Shown here piece after piece: positions 1 through 8,032 of a stretch of DNA of 35,943 nt. Position 1 is the first letter of the stretch. The number at the start of each line of letters is the position of its first letter. Source of the DNA: Bacteroidaceae bacterium (GTDB lineage: Bacteria; Bacteroidota; Bacteroidia; Bacteroidales; Bacteroidaceae); NCBI GenBank assembly GCA_024680695.1, contig JAILBW010000088.1, forward strand, positions 1-35,943, written 5' to 3'. A program made the translations under genes and the position numbers. Under the pieces are notes generated by a model that searched no databases, was not told where the DNA came from, and worked only from the letters and a program-made list of their open reading frames with translations.

Positions 1-93
1 GATCCGGTGGTGCAGACCACAAACGAAAAAGTCAACACCAATTTCGATGCCCTCACAAAGGAGCGTCGCAACATCTGGGACGAGGAGTGGTAA
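1..93 (+). CDS. 3' end of an unidentified gene
   Basis: An open frame enters from the left edge and runs 30 codons to a TAA at 91-93. The visible tail is hydrophilic and ends in a tryptophan- and acid-rich stretch (RRNIWDEEW). No start, domain or signature residue is available, so I assign no family. It converges on malQ, and a GC-rich hairpin lies between the two genes. Reading frame and stop are seen directly; that it is a real gene is inferred from its position and the convergent hairpin. Confidence 0.45.
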   Translation, partial: DPVVQTTNEKVNTNFDALTKERRNIWDEEW

Positions 94-150
94 GCCCCCA
101 CCCCACCTACAGGCGGTGATTGGCCCACATAAGATTCCCGAAACACGAAG

Positions 151-184
151 TGCGGGCGGCAGGACAAAGGTCTTGCCGCCCGCA
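151..184. terminator. hairpin between convergent genes
   Basis: A 15-bp inverted repeat (TGCGGGCGGCAGGAC pairs with its partner at 170-184, one mismatch) encloses the loop AAAG. It lies between the stop of the upstream plus-strand gene and the stop of malQ, so it could end transcription from either side. A clear T-run is missing; only TGGTTTGTAT follows on the plus strand. Confidence 0.6.
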
Positions 185-249
185 TGGTTTGTATCTCTGT
201 CGCACCTTCTTTTCCCGTTCAATCCTCCCCCTAAAGGGGGACTGGGAGA

Positions 250-2703
250 CTATCGCCCCGCCTGGCTGACGAGCGAACGTAGGTGCTGGGTGTAGGGAGC
301 GTCGGCAGCAAGGGCCTCGAGGGTCAGGTGCATGCGGTAGCACCAGTAGTGATCGGGGTCGGCAGGCACGTTGATGCGCTCCTCGTCGGCATTCGGCCGG
401 CGCAGCGACTCGTCGATGGCAAGCCAGTCCTGAAGGCTGACGAGGCAGAGCATCGAGGGCGACTGGAGATGGGCACACAGGATTTCCTCGGCAAGCGAGC
501 CAGTGAGTTCGTCGGAGGCCTGACCGTCGTGGTGGAGCACCTCGGCATAGTAGTGCTGGCGTCGCTCGGCATTTTCGGCCCACCACTGGCGGAGCGTGGG
601 CATGTCGTGGGTGAAGGGGGTGCTGACACTCATGTAGGGATTGTCCTCAAGTCGGGCAAAGCGAAGGCCCAATGCCTTGGGCATTGTCTGAATCTCAAGC
701 GAAAGAATGCGCAGTTGCGTCATCGTGGGGTGCACACAGGCAGGCACCATCCCCAAGTCTTCGGCGCAGACCAGCATGCGGGTGGCGCCGACCAGTGCGG
801 GCAGACGCTTCATCGCCTGGCCGTACCAGAAATCATTGTGCCGATGGTAGAAGAACTGTTCGTGGAGACGGCGGAAGGCATCGAGTGCGTAGCCGGAGAG
901 AATGGTCTCGGGGTGAGCGTCGATGAGTGGATGGTAGCGGTCCGGATACCGATAGTCGGGCACAAAGAGGCGATCGACATAGTCGTCGCAGAAGGGCAGG
1001 CCGTAGGACATGATTTCCTCGCGAGTCATGGGCAAAGCGGGATCGAACTGCCCCCTGCAGGCATCGGCCTCGGCACGAGAGACGGCCCAGATGCGGAAGA
1101 AGCCCAGCACATGGTCGATGCGGTAGGCGTCGAAGTAGCAAGCCATGCGCTGCAGGCGGCGTATCCACCAACGATAGCCGTCGGCAGCCATATTCTCCCA
1201 GTTGTACGTAGGGAAGCCCCAGTTCTGACCCGCGGCACTGAAATCGTCGGGGGGCGCACCGGCACAGAGTTCCAGATGGAAGTATTGCGGTTGCATCCAT
1301 GCCTCGACGCTATGTGGGCTGACACCGATGGGAATGTCGCCCTTGAGCACCACGCCCTGCTGTCGGGCATGTCGGACGACTGCGGAGAGCTGGCCATCGA
1401 GCAGATACTGGACAAAGACGTGGAAGCCCACCTCGTCCCCAGCGTGGCGCGCCAGCAGATTCACGGCTCCCTCGTCGTACTCAGCATACTGCGGCCAAGT
1501 GTGGTAATCGGCTGTGCCATAACGGTCGCGCAGGGTGCAGAAGACGGCGTAGGGAAGCAACCACTCCTGATTCTCGTCATAGAAGCGCATGAACGACGAG
1601 GCGTGCATCACATCCTTCCCCTCTTGGGCATAGAGGCGATGGAGGTAGTCGAGTTTCAGGGCAAGGCTCGTCTCGTAGTCGCACTCGGCAGCAGCATTCG
1701 CTGCACGACAGGCCGCCGCATGGGAAGCCATGAAGGCTTCGTCATGAATCGGAGGCAGCTGACGCAGGTCGATATACAGGGGATGGAGTGCAAAGACGCT
1801 GAGGCAACGGTAGGGATAGCTGTCATGCCAAGTGTGGGTCTGCGTGGTGTCGTTGATGGGCAGGAGCTGCACGACATGCATGTCGGCCGCACTTGCCCAA
1901 TCGACCATGCGCTGCAGGTCGCCGAAGTCGCCCACTCCCTGACTGCCCTCGCTGCGCAGCGAGAACAAGGGGACGACCACTCCGGCCCGACGCCACAGGG
2001 AGGACTGCAGGCGGACCTCGGAATCGAAGAAGACTGCTACGCCACGCACGTCGGACGACAGGGAGGCGATGCGGTTCATACCACTCTCCCACTCCAGAAG
2101 CTCTCCCGTGCGCGCGCATACGCGAACATATTTATATTCTATAGGCAGCGAAAGGCCTTCGAGCGTGAGGGTAAGCGTCCATTCGTGCAGCCCTGCGGGC
2201 GACATGCGAAGTGCCCGCTCGGGATGCCAAGCACCCAGTGGCGGCTGATTGCCCACAAGGGCCAACACCTCGCCCTCGCAGAGCTGCGGTGCCTGGACAC
2301 GGAAGACGAGTGTGCGCTCGAAATAGAGCATCGGATGGGGCGCGGTGTCGGGCTGCCTCGAGATGTGTGCATAGGCACTGCTGTAGAGATGAGCGTTGGG
2401 CGGAATATCGCGCCAGTAGTCGTGGAGGTAGAACGACTTGTCGGCTCCGGTGAAACGGCGTGGCACGATGTTCCACTCGCGCCGAGTCACCGTATCGCCC
2501 TCGCAGACGGCATAGACGTAGGAGAAGCTCTCGACATCGGGTTCCGAGACATGCTCCGTGCCCTCCCAACGTCGGCCGTCGGAGGTGGTGAGTGCCACAA
2601 TGCGCCGCTGCGGCTCAAGAATTCCGCGACGGAGAATGGAAAGTTCGACACGAAGCTGCTCTTCCCAGCGTGTGACGTATTCCAGGGTGAAATAAAGGTT
2701 CAT
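250..2703 (-). CDS. malQ: 4-alpha-glucanotransferase (amylomaltase, GH77) with N-terminal CBM20 domains
   Basis: Transfers alpha-1,4-glucan segments between maltodextrins in cytoplasmic starch/glycogen use. The 817-residue protein has two starch-binding-like CBM20 regions (about 3-95, degenerate, and 120-225; the second has the typical GNQPPLGAW turn), followed by a GH77 barrel. The three GH77 acids are visible: nucleophile Asp about 530 in YRIDH, acid/base Glu about 648 in CAEDLG, and Asp about 700 in THDMP. This long two-CBM architecture is usual for Bacteroidetes and plant DPE2-type enzymes. The frame is open to an ATG at 2730, but the -7 element at 2732-2739 would put the transcript start at or after that codon, and homologues begin like MNLYFTLEY, so 2703 is chosen. 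It is transcribed alone; no other glucan gene is adjacent. Confidence 0.95.
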   Translation of the reverse strand: MNLYFTLEYVTRWEEQLRVELSILRRGILEPQRRIVALTTSDGRRWEGTEHVSEPDVESFSYVYAVCEGDTVTRREWNIVPRRFTGADKSFYLHDYWRDIPPNAHLYSSAYAHISRQPDTAPHPMLYFERTLVFRVQAPQLCEGEVLALVGNQPPLGAWHPERALRMSPAGLHEWTLTLTLEGLSLPIEYKYVRVCARTGELLEWESGMNRIASLSSDVRGVAVFFDSEVRLQSSLWRRAGVVVPLFSLRSEGSQGVGDFGDLQRMVDWASAADMHVVQLLPINDTTQTHTWHDSYPYRCLSVFALHPLYIDLRQLPPIHDEAFMASHAAACRAANAAAECDYETSLALKLDYLHRLYAQEGKDVMHASSFMRFYDENQEWLLPYAVFCTLRDRYGTADYHTWPQYAEYDEGAVNLLARHAGDEVGFHVFVQYLLDGQLSAVVRHARQQGVVLKGDIPIGVSPHSVEAWMQPQYFHLELCAGAPPDDFSAAGQNWGFPTYNWENMAADGYRWWIRRLQRMACYFDAYRIDHVLGFFRIWAVSRAEADACRGQFDPALPMTREEIMSYGLPFCDDYVDRLFVPDYRYPDRYHPLIDAHPETILSGYALDAFRRLHEQFFYHRHNDFWYGQAMKRLPALVGATRMLVCAEDLGMVPACVHPTMTQLRILSLEIQTMPKALGLRFARLEDNPYMSVSTPFTHDMPTLRQWWAENAERRQHYYAEVLHHDGQASDELTGSLAEEILCAHLQSPSMLCLVSLQDWLAIDESLRRPNADEERINVPADPDHYWCYRMHLTLEALAADAPYTQHLRSLVSQAGR

Positions 2704-2731
2704 GTACAGTATTATTTGTGCTATCGGCATA

Positions 2732-2762
2732 CAAAATTAAGGCAAATCGGAGAAAAAGACAA
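2732..2762 (-). promoter_or_regulatory. Bacteroidetes-type promoter of malQ
   Basis: On the minus strand TTG (2762-2760) is followed after exactly 20 nt by TAATTTTG (2739-2732), matching the Bacteroidetes primary-sigma consensus (TTTG, 19-21 nt, TAnnTTTG). It lies back-to-back with the plus-strand promoter at 2792-2822. Confidence 0.75.
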
Positions 2763-2791
2763 GTGCAAAGGAAGAAAAAGTGGAGAAATGC

Positions 2792-2822
2792 TTGCAAGTA
2801 CGAAGAATTCTCCATAACTTTG
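2792..2822 (+). promoter_or_regulatory. Bacteroidetes-type promoter for the small plus-strand ORF
   Basis: TTG (2792-2794), 20 nt, then TAACTTTG (2815-2822). The -7 box and the first transcribed bases (CATAACTTTGCGTTAGGAA, 2813-2831) are identical over 19 nt to the promoter at 31158-31176. Confidence 0.7.
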
Positions 2823-2832
2823 CGTTAGGAAG

Positions 2833-3030
2833 ATGAGCAAACCATACCGCACTGACCCGAATGGGAAACTCATCAAATATAAGTATGAAACTGAGACCAG
2901 CTTCGTATTCCAATGGCGTGCCATCCTCAGTTGGCCCAAAGCCCTGAGCGGGTGGATTACAAAGGTTACGAGCCCTCAAATCCTGTTAATCGGAGTTTCA
3001 TCACATCTTCGTCAGTGCGGTTCTTTATAA
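2833..3030 (+). CDS. small hypothetical protein (65 aa), uncertain
   Basis: An ATG 10 nt after a well-formed promoter -7 box opens a 65-codon frame (MSKPYRTDPNGK... to ...RQCGSL) that stops just before the rplT terminator. The first part is charged (NGKLIKYKYETET), the middle is tryptophan-rich (FQWRAILSWPKALSGW) and the end is mildly hydrophobic. No signal peptide or known domain is recognised. The promoter argues for transcription; the composition is not clearly that of a conserved protein, so this could be a gene remnant or a non-coding transcript. It is divergent from malQ and convergent with rplT. Confidence 0.4.
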   Translation: MSKPYRTDPNGKLIKYKYETETSFVFQWRAILSWPKALSGWITKVTSPQILLIGVSSHLRQCGSL

Positions 3031-3074
3031 AAACAATGCGTGCCGTCCTCTCCAATGTTGGAGGAACGGCACGC
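3023..3074 (-). terminator. intrinsic terminator of the infC-rpmI-rplT operon
   Basis: Read on the minus strand, GCGTGCCGTTCCTCCAA pairs with its inverted copy (one mismatch) around a short loop at 3037-3074 and is followed by ATTGTTTTTAT (3036-3026). It lies 34 nt after the rplT stop. Confidence 0.85.
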
Positions 3075-3107
3075 TTGCTTTCGTAAACCAAATGTTCTGC
3101 GACTCTC

Positions 3108-3452
3108 TTACTTCACCTTGCCCACGATGGCCTTGAATGCTTCGGGGTGGTTCATTGCGAGGTCGGCAAGTACCTTGCGGTTGATTTCGATTCCGGCCTT
3201 GTGCAGGAGACCCATCAGCTGGGAATAGCTGAGTCCCTCGAGACGTGCGGCAGCGTTGATACGCTGAATCCACAGTGCGCGGAAGTTGCGCTTCTTTGTA
3301 CGACGGTCACGGAAGGCATAGGTGAGGCCCTTTTCCCATGTGTTCTTGGCAACGGTCCACACATTCTTGCGTGCTCCGAAGTAACCTCTGGTGAGGCTCA
3401 GAATCTTCTTTCTCTTAGCTCTTGAAGCTACATGATTTACTGATCTTGGCAT
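3108..3452 (-). CDS. rplT: 50S ribosomal protein L20
   Basis: The 114-residue product begins [16 protein letters not shown], the usual basic N-terminal tail of L20, and has the family's [15 protein letters not shown] and [11 protein letters not shown] stretches. L20 binds 23S rRNA early in 50S assembly and in other bacteria also represses its own operon. It is the last gene of infC-rpmI-rplT, 104 nt after rpmI, and is followed by a strong terminator. Length and start are standard. Confidence 0.98.
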   Translation of the reverse strand: MPRSVNHVASRAKRKKILSLTRGYFGARKNVWTVAKNTWEKGLTYAFRDRRTKKRNFRALWIQRINAAARLEGLSYSQLMGLLHKAGIEINRKVLADLAMNHPEAFKAIVGKVK

Positions 3453-3556
3453 AATTTTTTCTTGTTTTGAATGTTAGCGCCGCCAAGCGGTCTTTATGTG
3501 CTAAGCATTCGGTTAATAACTAAAGTTAAGAACTTCTCCCTGACGTAGAGGATGGG

Positions 3557-3754
3557 TTAACGAAGTGTGAGAAGGTCGCGTACCTGCTTCATGTTCTCGC
3601 TCACCACCAAGTCGCTGTGGTCGAGATTTCTCTTCTGCTTCTTGGTTTTCTTTGTCAGGATGTGGCTGTGGTAGGCGTGATGACGCTTTACCTTGCCGGT
3701 TCCGGTCAGTACGAATCTCTTCTTAGCTCCGGAGTTTGTCTTCACTTTTGGCAT
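3557..3754 (-). CDS. rpmI: 50S ribosomal protein L35
   Basis: The 65-residue protein starts [20 protein letters not shown] and carries the lysine/arginine-rich [20 protein letters not shown] segment typical of L35. It is a component of the large subunit and lies between infC and rplT in the conserved order, with gaps of 84 and 104 nt. The gap to infC is AT-rich and may carry leader structure for ribosomal-protein autoregulation, but I could not define one. Confidence 0.98.
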   Translation of the reverse strand: MPKVKTNSGAKKRFVLTGTGKVKRHHAYHSHILTKKTKKQKRNLDHSDLVVSENMKQVRDLLTLR

Positions 3755-3838
3755 AATTGTTTTTTTTTATTGGTTATTATTAAACGATGTGGCAACGCAT
3801 ATACCCGGCGTTACGCACGATCTCTTTCTTGTTCTTGT

Positions 3839-4495
3839 TCAGTCATCGAAGTCCTCGCCCTCGACCTTCGGGCCGGTGTATTCCTTACGCGCCTTCTGCT
3901 GGGGTGCCTTGCGCTCGCGGGGCTGCTGGTCGACGGATTCGGTGTCGGATTCGGCAATCTTCTTTGCTCCCGTCTGCTTCTTGGGACCGATGAACATAAT
4001 CATTCGCTTGCCTTCGAGCTGCGGCATCTGCTCCACCTTGCCGTAGTCCTCGAGGTCCTGAGCAAAACGCAGGAGGAGCACCTCGCCCTGTTCCTTGAAG
4101 AGGATGCTGCGACCCTTGAAGAAGACGTAGGCCTTCACCTTGTCTCCGTCGGAAAGGAAGCCGCGGGCATGCTTGAGCTTGAAGTTGTAGTCGTGGTCGT
4201 CCGTCTGCGGTCCGAAGCGAATCTCCTTCACCTCGACCTTCACCTGCTTGGCCTTCATCTCCTTCTGATGCTTCTTCTGCTGGTAGATGAACTTGCTGTA
4301 GTCGATGAGCCGGCACACAGGGGGCTGGGCGTTGGGGGAGATCTCCACAAGATCGACTCCCTTCTGCTCGGCTATCTGAAGCGCCTTGTAGGTGGGCACT
4401 ACGGCCGGTTCGATGCCGTCGCCGACAATGCGTACCTCACGGACACGGATCTGTTCGTTTACTCGATACTGTTGCTTAAAGTTGTCTTTCTTCAT
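3839..4495 (-). CDS. infC: translation initiation factor IF-3
   Basis: Prevents premature 30S/50S joining and checks initiator tRNA and start codon. The N domain ([18 protein letters not shown]...) and C domain ([22 protein letters not shown], then GEVLLRFAQ-like beta strands) are both present. At 218 residues it exceeds the usual 170-180 because of a charged, probably disordered tail ([21 protein letters not shown]...), a common feature in Bacteroidetes IF-3. Unlike the enteric gene it starts with ATG, so AUU-based autoregulation is not expected. It has its own promoter at 4516-4546 and heads infC-rpmI-rplT. Confidence 0.97.
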   Translation of the reverse strand: MKKDNFKQQYRVNEQIRVREVRIVGDGIEPAVVPTYKALQIAEQKGVDLVEISPNAQPPVCRLIDYSKFIYQQKKHQKEMKAKQVKVEVKEIRFGPQTDDHDYNFKLKHARGFLSDGDKVKAYVFFKGRSILFKEQGEVLLLRFAQDLEDYGKVEQMPQLEGKRMIMFIGPKKQTGAKKIAESDTESVDQQPRERKAPQQKARKEYTGPKVEGEDFDD

Positions 4496-4515
4496 TCATT
4501 TTTATTAAGCGGCTG

Positions 4516-4546
4516 CAAAGTTAGTATTTTTCAGCGAAAGTACAAA
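4516..4546 (-). promoter_or_regulatory. promoter of infC-rpmI-rplT
   Basis: On the minus strand TTTG (4546-4543), 19 nt, then TAACTTTG (4523-4516), 20 nt before the infC ATG. A full two-box Bacteroidetes promoter, so infC need not depend on read-through from thrS. Confidence 0.75.
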
Positions 4547-4614
4547 GGATTCTTCATCTTTTTGTCATATAAATAGATAATTCCGCCTGCAAAAGCCATT
4601 TTCAGGAGCCAACT

Positions 4615-5364
4615 TTATTTCGTTATCTGCCAGGCCACACCTATCATCGCGTTGCGATAGTCGCCAAAGTGGTTAAGGCTGAGGTCGGTGCCGAGGTCAA
4701 GCTGGAGGGGGGGTGTGAGCTGATAAGCCAGGGAAAGTTCGGACCAGCATTCGGTATTGTCGGAGGTGTTTGTATTGTACTGCTCGACGACGAGGGAGAG
4801 GCGGTCGGAGAGAGAAAAACTGAGACAGAGGCCGAAGAAGACGGTGGGACGTCGGCTGTCGCTCCAGACAAGGTCGGCCTCGTAGCCTAACGAGCACCAT
4901 GAGGCGAACTGGTTCTGAAAGAGAAGCCCCATCTGTCCGCCGAAGTGCTGTGGCAGATAGTCAGCATCGCTGCCGCCCGGCAGCAGCACATTGGCTAGGA
5001 GAGAAATGGCGGGCACTGATTTCCACCCATCAAAGAGTCTTGCCTTTGTGCCGAGAGCTACGTCGGAGAACCCGCTGGTATGAATGCCGCCACAGCGACC
5101 ACTGAGATAGTCGGCCTGCAGCCGCAGCTCGGCAAAGTCGGAGAAGCCCCATCGAAAGAGCGACGTATTCAGCGTCCAGGTGGTGGCCGTCGCCCCATCG
5201 AGTTTGGAGCGTTCCCATGCCACACCCGACTCCCACTGCACTCGACCTCGGGGCAGCACATCGGTGCCCGTGGTCGCTCCAGGACGATCGGCCGTGAATC
5301 CCACTTCTTGCGCCGATGCACAAAGGGGGAAAAGGATAAAAATGACAAGTTTCAGTATGCGCAA
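4615..5364 (-). CDS. outer-membrane beta-barrel protein, phenol-degradation-MetA-like ('transporter') family
   Basis: A 249-residue exported protein: signal peptide about 1-18 (MRILKLVIFILFPLCASA/QE), then the family's opening FTADRPGATTGTDVLPRG and alternating strands such as WTLNTSLFRWGFSDFAELRLQADYL, ending in a typical outer-membrane terminal strand (GDYRNAMIGVAWQITK). The fold fits PF13557-like barrels; substrate is unknown. The only usable start before the signal peptide is TTG at 5364 (an in-frame stop lies 15 nt upstream), so initiation may be weak. It sits between thrS and infC, where most genomes have no gene, in the same orientation. No clear promoter was found; repeats fill the 240-nt gap to thrS. 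Confidence 0.8.
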   Translation of the reverse strand: MRILKLVIFILFPLCASAQEVGFTADRPGATTGTDVLPRGRVQWESGVAWERSKLDGATATTWTLNTSLFRWGFSDFAELRLQADYLSGRCGGIHTSGFSDVALGTKARLFDGWKSVPAISLLANVLLPGGSDADYLPQHFGGQMGLLFQNQFASWCSLGYEADLVWSDSRRPTVFFGLCLSFSLSDRLSLVVEQYNTNTSDNTECWSELSLAYQLTPPLQLDLGTDLSLNHFGDYRNAMIGVAWQITK

Positions 5365-5375
5365 GGGAGGGGATA

Positions 5376-5583
5376 AAGGTTAAAGGTTAAAGAAGGGGCG
5401 TCAGGCTCCGACCATTCCCAGCGGTCCGTTGCCCTTTCAGGGCTGATTCCCAATGGTTAGCCACCAATGCTCCCCTCTCTCGGAGTGGGGGCGAAGGAGA
5501 GGCTGAGGGGGCGGAGGAGAGGCTTTTTCAAAATATTTCAACCTCCCACACTCTCTCCAAAGGAGGGGGACTGAGGGAGGTTG
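5376..5583. repeat. cluster of short repeats and an inverted repeat 3' of thrS
   Basis: Contains tandem GGTTAAA copies (5376-5393), a GC-rich module of the dispersed family (about 5450-5520, GCTCCCCTCTCTCGGAG core with an AATGGTTAGC side), and a hairpin with arms CAACCTCCC (5539-5547) and GGGAGGTTG (5575-5583), 22 nt from the thrS stop, that could act as a thrS terminator though it lacks a clean T-run. No gene is visible here. Confidence 0.6.
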
Positions 5584-5604
5584 AATGTGTTCTGCGCAAG
5601 CGAA

Positions 5605-7560
5605 TTAGTTCGTAGCGCGAAGCATTTCGGCCACTTCGTCGTTGATGCGCTGGGCAAACTCTTCCATCTTCATGGTCTTCTGCTCACCGCCGCCGCGCTG
5701 ACGCATGGAAACGAGTCCTTCGGCCATTTCCTGCTCACCGACCACCAGCATATAGGGGATGCGCTTCAGTTCGTTGTCGCGCACCTTGCGGCCTATCTTC
5801 TCGTTGCGCTCGTCGATGGTGGTTCGCACTCCGTTATCGTTGAGGTAGCGACATACTTTCTGTGCATAGTCGTTGAACTTCTCGGAGATGGGCAGGATGA
5901 CCACCTGCTCGGGTGTGAGCCACAGGGGGAAGTGTCCGGCAGTGTGCTCAATGAGTACGGCCACGAAGCGCTCCATCGAACCGAAGGGTGCACGATGAAT
6001 CATCACGGGACGGTGGCGCTGGTTGTCCTCGCCGATGTACTCGAGTTCGAAGCGCTGCGGGAGCTGATAGTCCACCTGAATGGTGCCCAGCTGCCAGCGA
6101 CGGCCGATGGCATCCTTGACCATGAAGTCGAGCTTCGGTCCATAGAAGGCTGCTTCGCCCTGCACCTGACGTGCCTTCATGCCCTTCTCGGCGCAGGCGT
6201 CGATGATAGCCTGCTCGGCGCTGGCCCAATCCTCGTCGGACCCGATGTACTTCGTCTTGTTGTTGGGGTCACGCAGCGATATCTGCACCTCGACGTTCTC
6301 CTCGCTGAAGTTGAAGGTGGTGAAGACGCGCTGGATGATGTCCATGACGTTGATGAACTCTCTCTTCACCTGATCGGGACGGCAGAAGATGTGGGCATCG
6401 TCCTGAGTGAAGCAACGTACGCGGGTGAGGCCGTGCAGCTCGCCACTCATCTCGTAGCGATAGACGGTGCCGAACTCGGCGCAGCGGAAGGGCAGTTCCT
6501 TGTAGGAGCGGGGGCGGTTGGCAAATATCTCGCAGTGGTGCGGGCAGTTCATGGGCTTGAGCAGGTATTCCTCGCCCTCCTCTGGCGTCTGGATCGGCTG
6601 GAAGCTGTCCTTGCCGTAGTGGTCCCAGTGGCCGGAGGTCTGATAGAGGTTCTTGCCGCCGATGTTGGGGGTGATCACTTCCTGATAGCCGTACTGCTTC
6701 TGAATCTTGCGAAGCATCTCCTGCAGGCGCAGACGGAGGTCGGTGCCTTTGGGCAACCAGATGGGGAGACCCTTGCCGACGCGCTCGCTGAACATGAAGA
6801 GTTCCATCTCCTTGCCAATCCTGCGGTGGTCGCGCTTCTTGGCCTCCTCGAGCATGAGCAGGTACTCGTCGAGCATCTTCTTCTTGGGGAACGAGATGCC
6901 ATATAGGCGCTGCATCTGGTCCTTCGTAGCGTCGCCGCGCCAGAAAGCACCGGCGATGCTCAGCAGCTTGACAGCCTTGATGATGCCAGTGCTGACGATA
7001 TGCGGACCCTTGCAGAGGTCGGTGAAGTTGCCTTGCGTATAGGTGGAGATGCTGCCGTCCTCGAGGTCCTGTTCGATGTGCTCACACTTGTAGGTCTGGC
7101 CAGCGGCGCGGAACTGAGCGAGACAGTCGACCTTGCCCACCTCCTTGCGCACTACGGCCTCGTCCTTGCGGGCGAGCTCGATCATCTTGTCCTCGATGGT
7201 CTTGAAGTCGCCTTCGCCGATCTGCTTGCCATCGGGCAGCAGGACATCGTAGAAGAAGCCGTTCTCGATGGCCGGACCGAAGCCGAACTGGATGCCGGGA
7301 TAGAGCTCCTGCAGAGCCTCGGCAAGCAGGTGGGCACTGGTGTGCCAGAAGGCATGCTTGCCTTCTTCGTCCTCGAACTTATAGAGCTGAATGGAGGCGT
7401 CCTCGGTGATGGGGCGGTTAAGCTCCGTAGTTTCGCCATTCACGCCGCAGGCAACGACGTCCTGGGCCAGACGCGGTGAAATACTCTGTGCTATCGCATA
7501 GCCAGTTACTCCGCTCTCGTACTCACGCACGGAGCCATCGGGAAAAGTTATCTTTACCAT
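5605..7560 (-). CDS. thrS: threonyl-tRNA synthetase
   Basis: Charges tRNA-Thr. The 651-residue protein has the full layout: TGS domain (1-61, [17 protein letters not shown]), editing domain with HTSAH (73-77) and DLCKGPH (Cys183, His187), class II catalytic core with zinc ligands Cys339 (MNCPHH) and His390 (DDAHIF), the motif with [11 protein letters not shown], and a C-terminal anticodon-binding domain. The open frame extends to a TTG at 7569, but the ATG at 7560 (MVKITFP) matches homologues and is chosen. A -7-like TAATTTTG lies at 7609-7616. The gene is upstream of the OM protein and infC operon. Confidence 0.98.
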   Translation of the reverse strand: MVKITFPDGSVREYESGVTGYAIAQSISPRLAQDVVACGVNGETTELNRPITEDASIQLYKFEDEEGKHAFWHTSAHLLAEALQELYPGIQFGFGPAIENGFFYDVLLPDGKQIGEGDFKTIEDKMIELARKDEAVVRKEVGKVDCLAQFRAAGQTYKCEHIEQDLEDGSISTYTQGNFTDLCKGPHIVSTGIIKAVKLLSIAGAFWRGDATKDQMQRLYGISFPKKKMLDEYLLMLEEAKKRDHRRIGKEMELFMFSERVGKGLPIWLPKGTDLRLRLQEMLRKIQKQYGYQEVITPNIGGKNLYQTSGHWDHYGKDSFQPIQTPEEGEEYLLKPMNCPHHCEIFANRPRSYKELPFRCAEFGTVYRYEMSGELHGLTRVRCFTQDDAHIFCRPDQVKREFINVMDIIQRVFTTFNFSEENVEVQISLRDPNNKTKYIGSDEDWASAEQAIIDACAEKGMKARQVQGEAAFYGPKLDFMVKDAIGRRWQLGTIQVDYQLPQRFELEYIGEDNQRHRPVMIHRAPFGSMERFVAVLIEHTAGHFPLWLTPEQVVILPISEKFNDYAQKVCRYLNDNGVRTTIDERNEKIGRKVRDNELKRIPYMLVVGEQEMAEGLVSMRQRGGGEQKTMKMEEFAQRINDEVAEMLRATN

Positions 7561-7608
7561 CTTGTACAATATTAAATTACGGGCCGAAGCCTCCTTGATT
7601 CAAGGGTG

Positions 7609-7616
7609 CAAAATTA
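7609..7616 (-). promoter_or_regulatory. -7 element upstream of thrS
   Basis: TAATTTTG on the minus strand, 48 nt before the thrS ATG. The nearest TTTG upstream is about 24 nt away, longer than the usual 19-21 nt, so the call rests on the -7 box and position. Confidence 0.5.
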
Positions 7617-7798
7617 CAAAAAAGTTTGCACCCGCATGCGCAAAGCTGCCATTTTTTTCACTTTTCCCCTCATTTTTCACCGTTCGATGCGACTGCGACC
7701 TTCATTTTTCACTGTTCCCCCTTGAGGCTGCAAAAGAAAAAAGAAGCGAGCGATTGATGCCCCATAGGATTTGAAAAGCGATAAATCATGGAGCCGCA

Positions 7799-7933
7799 AT
7801 GGCGATTAACAGACTTATTCCCCTATTACTCCTCATCGCGGCTCTGCAGGCAGAAGTGCCTCCTGCGGAATGGCGAACGAATTACATCCAGCGTGTAAAA
7901 CGATTACACACAGGATGTAAAGGCAAAAACTAA
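7799..7933 (+). CDS. possible 44-aa peptide with hydrophobic N-terminus
   Basis: ATG at 7799 opens 44 codons with a signal-peptide-like start (MAINRLIPLLLLIAALQA) and a basic tail (RVKRLHTGCKGKN). It is in the 470-nt gap between thrS and the C10 protease and is opposite in strand to both. No promoter with correct spacing and no known family were found; its 3' part coincides with a nested hairpin and with the start of the 22-nt periodic array. It may be chance. Confidence 0.25.
   Translation: MAINRLIPLLLLIAALQAEVPPAEWRTNYIQRVKRLHTGCKGKN
7882..7920. other. nested inverted repeat
   Basis: Outer arms TTACATCC (7882-7889) and GGATGTAA (7913-7920), inner arms GTGTAA (7893-7898) and TTACAC (7904-7909), with 3-nt spacers on both sides and a 5-nt loop. 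All pairs are perfect. No T-run follows on either strand, so it is not an obvious terminator. Confidence 0.65.
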
Positions 7934-7996
7934 AGCAAGTAACAGACAATGCTTGCGCAAGCAGAAGCAGCTACTTGCGCAAGCAAATGTCCGGAC
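7931..7996. repeat. 22-nt periodic array (11-nt core plus 11-nt spacer), three units
   Basis: Cores TAAAGCAAGTA (7931), TTGCGCAAGCA (7953) and TTGCGCAAGCA (7975) are spaced exactly 22 nt apart and separated by unrelated 11-nt spacers. The core contains the palindrome TTGCGCAA. Same architecture as 34902-35110 and 22800-22865. The rest of the 7570-8032 gap holds the thrS promoter, a nested hairpin and a doubtful small reading frame. Confidence 0.8.
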
Positions 7997-8032
7997 TCGA
8001 GATTGGATGAATGAGCACTAATTATTAAAGCA

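Noticed and set aside
283-2817. 844-codon plus-strand frame opposite malQ
   Set aside because: A GC-rich shadow of malQ with no domain; malQ has catalytic motifs and a matching promoter.
2935-3010. tRNA gene near 2.95 kb
   Set aside because: No TTCRANNC T-loop or cloverleaf pairing could be made on either strand.
5581-6906. 441-codon plus-strand frame opposite thrS
   Set aside because: A mirror frame of thrS with composition imposed by the complementary strand.
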